From: Streptomyces sp. HmicA12
GTDB lineage: Bacteria > Actinomycetota > Actinomycetes > Streptomycetales > Streptomycetaceae
Length of the DNA: 64,000 nt
Assembly (NCBI RefSeq): GCF_000373565.1
Contig: NZ_KB891851.1
Span: 186,001 to 250,000, forward strand
Direction of reading: 5' to 3'
Shown here: positions 59,822 through 64,000 of the stretch, piece by piece
Layout of the letters: every line of letters starts with the position of its first letter
Position numbering within the stretch: the first letter of the stretch is position 1
Position numbers and translations under genes: made by a program
Notes under the pieces: model-generated
What the model saw: only the letters and a program-made list of their open reading frames with translations
Databases searched by the model: none
What the model was told of the DNA's origin: nothing

Positions 59822-61306
59822 TTGACTGAGGCGTCTGTGTTCTCGGGCGGTCGATCGCGCCGGGCGGTCCTGCTGGCGGTGACCTGCCTGGGACAGTTCA
59901 TGGTGCTGCTCGACAACACGATCGTCGGCGCGGCTCTGCCCGACATGCAGCACCGGCTGCACACGCGGCTGACCGGCCTGCAATGGATCGTCGACGCGTA
60001 TGTCCTGCTGGTCGCCATGCTGCTGCTGTCCGGCGGCGTCTTCGCCGACCGCTTCGGCCGGAAGCGGGTGTACCTGAGCGGCGTCGCGGTGTTCACCGCC
60101 GCGTCGCTCCTGTGCGCCGTGGCCCCCTCGGTCGGCTGGCTGGTGGCCGGACGCGTGGCGCAGGGGATCGGGGCCGCGGCGCTGAGCCCCGCCTCGCTGG
60201 CCCTGCTGGTGGCCGCTCATCCCGTCCCCCGGGAACGGGTCAGGGCGATCGGGCTGTGGGCCGGGCTCAGCGGAATCGGCCTGGCCGCCGGGCCCGTGGC
60301 CGGAGGCGTCCTGGCGGAGGCCTTCGGCTGGCCCGCGATCTTCCTGGTCAATGTGCCCATCGGCGTGGTCCTGCTGCTGGCCGGGTGGCGCACCCTGGGC
60401 GAGTCCCGCAACCCGGAAGCGCCCGCCATCGACATCCCGGGGACGGTCCTGTCCGTCCTGGGCGTGGGCGTCCTGACCTACGCCCTGATCGAGGGCGGTT
60501 CGCGCGGCTGGACCTCACCGGTGATCCTGGGCTGCTTCGCCGTCGCGGCCGCCCTTCTCGCCGCCTTCGTCGCCGTCGAGGGGCGGCGTTCCGCTCCGAT
60601 GCTGCCGCTGCGGCTGTTCCGTGAGCGACTGTTCACCGTCTCCAACACCGCCATGGTCGTCGTGGGATTCGCGCTCGCGGGGTCGACGTTCTTCTTCTCC
60701 CAGTTCTTCGTCTACGTCCGGGGCAGCTCGATCCTCCTCGCCGGACTGCAGACGCTGCCGACCTCCCTCGCCATGGTGGTCGTCAGCCCGTTCGCGGGCC
60801 GACTGGCCACCCGATACGGCTTCCGGGGCGTCGTCGCCATCGGCCTGGCGCTGGCCGGTCTCGGGCTCCTCGCGCTGGGCTCGGTGCACGCCGACACCGG
60901 TTACGCGAACGTCTGGTGGCGCCTCGCGACGGTCGGCATCGGCTTCGCCCTGGCCATGTCCCCGCTGACCGGCGCCGCGATCCAGGCGGTCGATCCCCGG
61001 GAGAGCGGCCTCGCCTCGGGCATCAGCAGCACCACACGGCAGATCGGCGCGGTGCTCGGCGTGGCGGTGCTCGGCGCCGTGGTCCGTACCCGGCAGTCCG
61101 GCGGCGCCTCCTTCGAGGGCGCCCTCGACAGCGCCTTCGTCGCGGCCGGAGTGGTCACCCTGGTCGGCGCCGCGTTCACCGGCCTGTGGCTGGCGAGGTC
61201 GAGGCCAGCCCGTCGAGCGTCGCGGCCAACGGCTCCAGCACCTGCCGCCGCAGCCACTCCACCCGCCCCGCGTCGTAGCGCCGCGGTGCCGCCTCCACCC
61301 ACATGA
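59822..61306 (+). CDS. MFS drug efflux transporter (DHA2/14-TM type)
   Basis: About 494 residues from TTG 59822, chosen because GGGAGGG lies just upstream; earlier in-frame codons run through the operator. FMVLLDNTIVGAALPDMQ is the DHA2 motif D1, FADRFGRKRVYLSG is motif A and GPVAGGVLAEAFGW is motif C, with about 14 predicted helices. Proton-driven drug export. The last ~40 residues after the final helix are proline/alanine-rich and overlap the convergent phosphotransferase gene by 131 nt, so the original stop may have been lost. Confidence 0.9.
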   Translation: MTEASVFSGGRSRRAVLLAVTCLGQFMVLLDNTIVGAALPDMQHRLHTRLTGLQWIVDAYVLLVAMLLLSGGVFADRFGRKRVYLSGVAVFTAASLLCAVAPSVGWLVAGRVAQGIGAAALSPASLALLVAAHPVPRERVRAIGLWAGLSGIGLAAGPVAGGVLAEAFGWPAIFLVNVPIGVVLLLAGWRTLGESRNPEAPAIDIPGTVLSVLGVGVLTYALIEGGSRGWTSPVILGCFAVAAALLAAFVAVEGRRSAPMLPLRLFRERLFTVSNTAMVVVGFALAGSTFFFSQFFVYVRGSSILLAGLQTLPTSLAMVVVSPFAGRLATRYGFRGVVAIGLALAGLGLLALGSVHADTGYANVWWRLATVGIGFALAMSPLTGAAIQAVDPRESGLASGISSTTRQIGAVLGVAVLGAVVRTRQSGGASFEGALDSAFVAAGVVTLVGAAFTGLWLARSRPARRASRPTAPAPAAAATPPAPRRSAAVPPPPT

Positions 61307-62183
61307 TCAGGTGCAGGTACGCCCGGTAGAGCGCGAGCCGTCGCCGCCCGGCCCCGTCGATGGCGGCGGGGCCGCCGACGTCCCGGTACCCGGTGCGGAA
61401 GTCCTCGTCCCGCTCGATGTCGTCGAAGAGCGCGAGGGAGACGAACTCCGCCAACGGGTCCCCCCAGAAGGCCCGTTCGGCGTCGATCAGCGCGCTGACG
61501 TACGGGCGGCCGTCCGGCGCCCGGTCGACGAGGATGTTGCCGTCCCACAGGTCGAAGTGGACGAGCCGCGGCACGGTCACCTCGTCGAGCAACTCTCCCT
61601 GGGCGGTGAACAGTTCACGCACCTCGTCGACCGGGCGGGGCAGCGCGACGCCGAAGTGCACGGCGTCGTCCAGCACGGCCCCGACCATCCCGAGGAACGC
61701 CTCGCGCCAGCCGCTCCGCAGGGGACCCATCGGCCGGGCCGGGTAGCCGAAACCCTCCCCGGCGATCGAGTGCAGCGCGGCGACGTGGCGACCCAACTCG
61801 GCTCGCACGGTGCGGCGTTCGCTCGGGCTGACCTCGATGTCCGGCTCGGACCACGGCCGGCCCGGGCAGTACGTCATCACCAGGTGCCCGGTGTCCGACG
61901 CCGGGGTCAGCGCTTCCGGAACCGGCACCTTCGTCGCGTCGCGCACGCGCTCGTAGAACCGGGCCTCGGTGGCGAGGATGTCCCGCTCATAACGGAGTAC
62001 GGGCATGTCCGCGCCGGGCGCGAGCTTGGCGACGAGCGCCGTGCCGTCCGACGTCACCACGTGGAAGACCGAGTTGAAGGTGCCGCCGGTCAACTCCCGG
62101 TACGCGGAGACCTCGTCCCACGCGACGCCCGCGGCGGAGACCGCTGCCACGAGCCGCTCCTGGGTGCCGCTGTCGCCGCTCAT
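61176..62183 (-). CDS. Aminoglycoside phosphotransferase (APH)-fold kinase
   Basis: About 335 residues from ATG 62183. The ATP-binding lobe has YRELTGGTFNSVFHVV and the Lys in ALVAKLAPG. The catalytic loop is LVHFDLWDGNILVD (Brenner motif H-x-D-x4-N), and the metal-binding Asp is in ALIDAERAFWGDPLAEF. This matches the APH/choline kinase-like family that phosphorylates small hydroxylated molecules such as antibiotics or sugars. The target is unknown. Its 3' end lies inside the convergent MFS gene's frame. Confidence 0.9.
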   Translation of the reverse strand: MSGDSGTQERLVAAVSAAGVAWDEVSAYRELTGGTFNSVFHVVTSDGTALVAKLAPGADMPVLRYERDILATEARFYERVRDATKVPVPEALTPASDTGHLVMTYCPGRPWSEPDIEVSPSERRTVRAELGRHVAALHSIAGEGFGYPARPMGPLRSGWREAFLGMVGAVLDDAVHFGVALPRPVDEVRELFTAQGELLDEVTVPRLVHFDLWDGNILVDRAPDGRPYVSALIDAERAFWGDPLAEFVSLALFDDIERDEDFRTGYRDVGGPAAIDGAGRRRLALYRAYLHLIMWVEAAPRRYDAGRVEWLRRQVLEPLAATLDGLASTSPATGR

Positions 62184-62377
62184 CGTGCTCCTCGCATCCG
62201 TGCCGGGAACCCGTGCGCGCATCGTGGCACACCGAATCTCCGGGAGCGGCAACCCTTTCGGCTCCGGCGGCGACACACCGTATGACGACCGGCATCGTCA
62301 CACAGGCGCCCCTCGCCCCCGGCGATGCCGGCCGTCGCCCACGCCGGGGCGGCGTACGGGACCGCCGCCCCGGCCCC

Positions 62378-63568
62378 TCAACTCCCCTTGTGCGCAACCG
62401 CTGTACGAGTACGGACCTTCAGCCGCACCGTCGCCACCAGTGACGCCGCAGACAGCGCCGCGAGCACCCACGGCACCGCGTGGATGCCCGACGCCTCGAT
62501 GCCCGCACCGAGCAGCGGCGGCGCCACCACCCCGCCGATCATCGACGCCGCGATGACCCACGCGCCCGCCCGCGCGGCACCGGGCAGCGCCCGGTTCAGC
62601 CAGGGCAGGCCCGTGGGAAAGACCGGCGCGATGAACAGGCCGACCCCCGCGTACGCGTACGGAGCCGCGCCCGGGACCAGGGCCAGGAGCAGGCAGCCCG
62701 TCATGCCGGCCGCGCACACGGTGAGGATGACCTCGGGCGCGTACCGGAGGGTGAGCGGCACGACCAGGAAGCGGCCGACCGTCATCATCAGCCAGTACAC
62801 CGAGGTGGCGGAGGCGGCGACCGTCACGCTGTGGCCGACCGTCTCCAGATGGGTCGGCTCCCAGCCGCCCACGCCCGCCTCCACGGCGACGTTGAGGATG
62901 TAGAGCGCGAGGAACCCGATGAGGACGCGGGGCACCAACCTGCCCTGCGCGGACACCGGTTGTGATTTCAGGCCCGTAGCCGGAGCGGCCGCGTCCCGTA
63001 CCCCACCCGTGCACAGGATCAGCGCCGCGGAGAGCACGGCGCACACCCCGAACGCGTACCCGTAGCCGTCCGGGCCCAGCCAGGCGATCAGCGCGGGGCC
63101 CAGGACCGCGCCGATGCCGAAGTGGGCGTTGAGGACGTTCAGCATCGCCGTCGAGCGGCTGCCGAAGCCGACCGCGAAGAGCTGGTTGAGGCCGTAGTCG
63201 ATGCCGCCGAAGCCGAGGCCGCCGAGGAAGGCCGCGGCCAGCGCCGGGGGCCAGTCGGGGGCGAGCGCGACACCCGCGCCGCCGAGCGCCATCAGCGCGT
63301 AACTCGCCCCGAGCAGCGTTCTGTTGCTGATCCGGGAGTGGATCGCGTTGAACACCAGGACCCCGGCCACACCGCCCGTGAAGTGCAGGCTCAGACCGAG
63401 GCCCGCGCCCGCGGGGGAGAGGCCGAACTCGTCGCGCAGACCGGGGACCGCAGGCCCGTAGAGGGCCTGCAGCATGCCGATCAGGACGAACGCCACGCAG
63501 GACGCGACCGTCGCCGCCCGCGTGAACAGCCGCTCGCCCAGGGCGGGTTCCGTCTCCGTCGCCGTCAC
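62378..63568 (-). CDS. MFS transporter, sugar-porter-like (FucP/GlcP-type)
   Basis: 396 residues, starting GTG 63568, which overlaps the beta-galactosidase stop by 4 nt. Twelve helices are predicted. FGFGGIDYGLNQLFAVGFGSRSTAMLNVLNAHFGIGAVLGP matches MFS proteins of the FucP/FHS-like sugar group, and AVEAGVGGWEPTHLETVGHS is typical of this clade's mid-protein loop. Tight coupling with the GH2 glycosidase indicates uptake or efflux of the glycosidase substrate or product, probably a galactoside. Confidence 0.85.
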   Translation of the reverse strand: MTATETEPALGERLFTRAATVASCVAFVLIGMLQALYGPAVPGLRDEFGLSPAGAGLGLSLHFTGGVAGVLVFNAIHSRISNRTLLGASYALMALGGAGVALAPDWPPALAAAFLGGLGFGGIDYGLNQLFAVGFGSRSTAMLNVLNAHFGIGAVLGPALIAWLGPDGYGYAFGVCAVLSAALILCTGGVRDAAAPATGLKSQPVSAQGRLVPRVLIGFLALYILNVAVEAGVGGWEPTHLETVGHSVTVAASATSVYWLMMTVGRFLVVPLTLRYAPEVILTVCAAGMTGCLLLALVPGAAPYAYAGVGLFIAPVFPTGLPWLNRALPGAARAGAWVIAASMIGGVVAPPLLGAGIEASGIHAVPWVLAALSAASLVATVRLKVRTRTAVAHKGS

Positions 63569-63999
63569 TTCACCTCGCTGAAGAGGTACGAGAACTCGGC
63601 CGGAGCCGGGGTCAGCCGGTACTGCGGAAGGACACCCGGGCCGCACGACTGCGAGCCGATGCCCTGCTGGGCGTGGTCGAGGTTGACCCACACCGTGTCC
63701 CCGGCCGTCAGGTCGGTGAGGTGCTCGGCCGCGTCCAGCTGCTCGGTCGTCCAACGCCGGGCCGTGAAGCCGAAGTTCGGGTCGCCCTCGACGCGCAGGC
63801 GGCCGATCTCGGCCCAGCGGACGTCCACCCGCGCCCCGTTCTCCTGCGGCCGCAGATACGGCGTCTGGAGCCCGTCCACATCGGAGTGCCACAGGCCGAT
63901 CGCCGCGGCCTCCTTCGTGTCGGGGTACGCCTCGCCAGGACCGCCGCCGAACCAGCGGACCCGGTCCGCGCCCTGCGGCAGGCCGAGCCGCACACCGAG
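63565..63999 (-). CDS. GH2 beta-galactosidase, C-terminal fragment (rest outside window)
   Basis: The frame is open to the window edge, giving about 144 C-terminal residues. VRWFGGGPGEAYPDTKEAAAIGLW, then RPQENGARVDVRW, and later YRLTPAPAEFSYLF, match the Bgal_small_N (beta-sandwich domain 5) of LacZ-type GH2 enzymes, including the RPQENG block near the substrate site. The catalytic TIM barrel lies outside. The enzyme hydrolyses beta-galactosides; with the GH43 galactanase-like gene 20 kb away it would complete galactan use. It is translationally coupled to the MFS transporter. Confidence 0.88.
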   Translation of the reverse strand, partial: LGVRLGLPQGADRVRWFGGGPGEAYPDTKEAAAIGLWHSDVDGLQTPYLRPQENGARVDVRWAEIGRLRVEGDPNFGFTARRWTTEQLDAAEHLTDLTAGDTVWVNLDHAQQGIGSQSCGPGVLPQYRLTPAPAEFSYLFSEVK

Positions 64000-64000
64000 C

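Noticed and set aside
1..64000. CRISPR arrays, tRNA or rRNA genes, integrases, transposases or plasmid origins
   Set aside because: Reading both strands showed no spaced repeats of CRISPR type, no cloverleaf with a recognisable TTCGAAT-type arm, and no recombinase or transposase motifs. A covariance-model search could still reveal a missed RNA.

Overview
The window is chromosomal DNA from a high-GC actinomycete, almost certainly a Streptomyces. The coding is dense with strong G/C bias at third codon positions. It carries a Streptomyces-type secreted subtilisin, a DUF574 methyltransferase, a mycothiol-type DsbA protein, twin-arginine signal peptides, and a dispersed intergenic repeat I associate with Streptomyces. 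The layout looks like a chromosomal arm: conserved metabolic blocks alternate with accessory cassettes, several decayed genes and many regulators.

1-11.0 kb: the 3' end of a GT1 glycosyltransferase, a CDP-alcohol phosphatidyltransferase, an MMPL pump, a secreted S8 protease and a run of small metabolic genes (DUF1697, aldo/keto reductase, PanE-like reductase, TIGR03086 protein, DsbA-like oxidoreductase). The run ends in a decayed ArsR-type regulator and an orphan fragment-like ORF. 11.0-20.6 kb: a co-directional minus-strand sulfur assimilation operon. In transcription order it holds a cysteine-type leader peptide, sulfite reductase, a zinc-ribbon miniprotein, cysH, cysC, cysD, cysN, a 33-residue candidate ORF, a sulfonate-type ABC transporter and a sirohydrochlorin chelatase. 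Most junctions overlap by 4 nt. 20.7-24.1 kb: GNAT, DUF1266, a P-loop kinase-like protein and a GAF regulator.

24.1-33.9 kb is the most interesting region. A minus-strand operon encodes (i) a membrane protein with an N-terminal carrier domain, six predicted membrane helices and three left-handed beta-helix-type domains, i.e. the polymerising part of a Pls (epsilon-poly-L-lysine synthetase) type enzyme, (ii) a separate adenylation-carrier protein, (iii) an Fe(II)/2-oxoglutarate dioxygenase, (iv) SbnB-like and SbnA-like enzymes for L-2,3-diaminopropionate, and (v) possibly an AidB-like acyl-CoA dehydrogenase before a strong terminator. I read this as a split, two-protein synthetase for a diaminopropionate-based isopeptide polymer, possibly oxidatively tailored.

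33.9-64 kb: YihY membrane protein, NmrA-like protein and two coupled AraC regulators, then an extracellular plant cell wall theme (DUF6250 protein, two GH43 enzymes, a family 4 type rhamnogalacturonan lyase divergent from an SGNH acetylesterase, and at the right edge a GH2 beta-galactosidase C-terminus followed by an MFS transporter). Among these lie mmuM, an amber-interrupted SDR, an APC permease/nitrilase operon with a divergent TetR, a Stealth-type sugar-phosphate transferase, a serine esterase, a DUF574 methyltransferase, a quinone-oxidoreductase/GlxA divergent pair, glutamine-dependent NAD synthetase, and a TetR/MFS efflux pair with clear palindromic operators. I saw no rRNA, tRNA, CRISPR array, transposase or integrase. 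Everything here was read by eye, without database searches.
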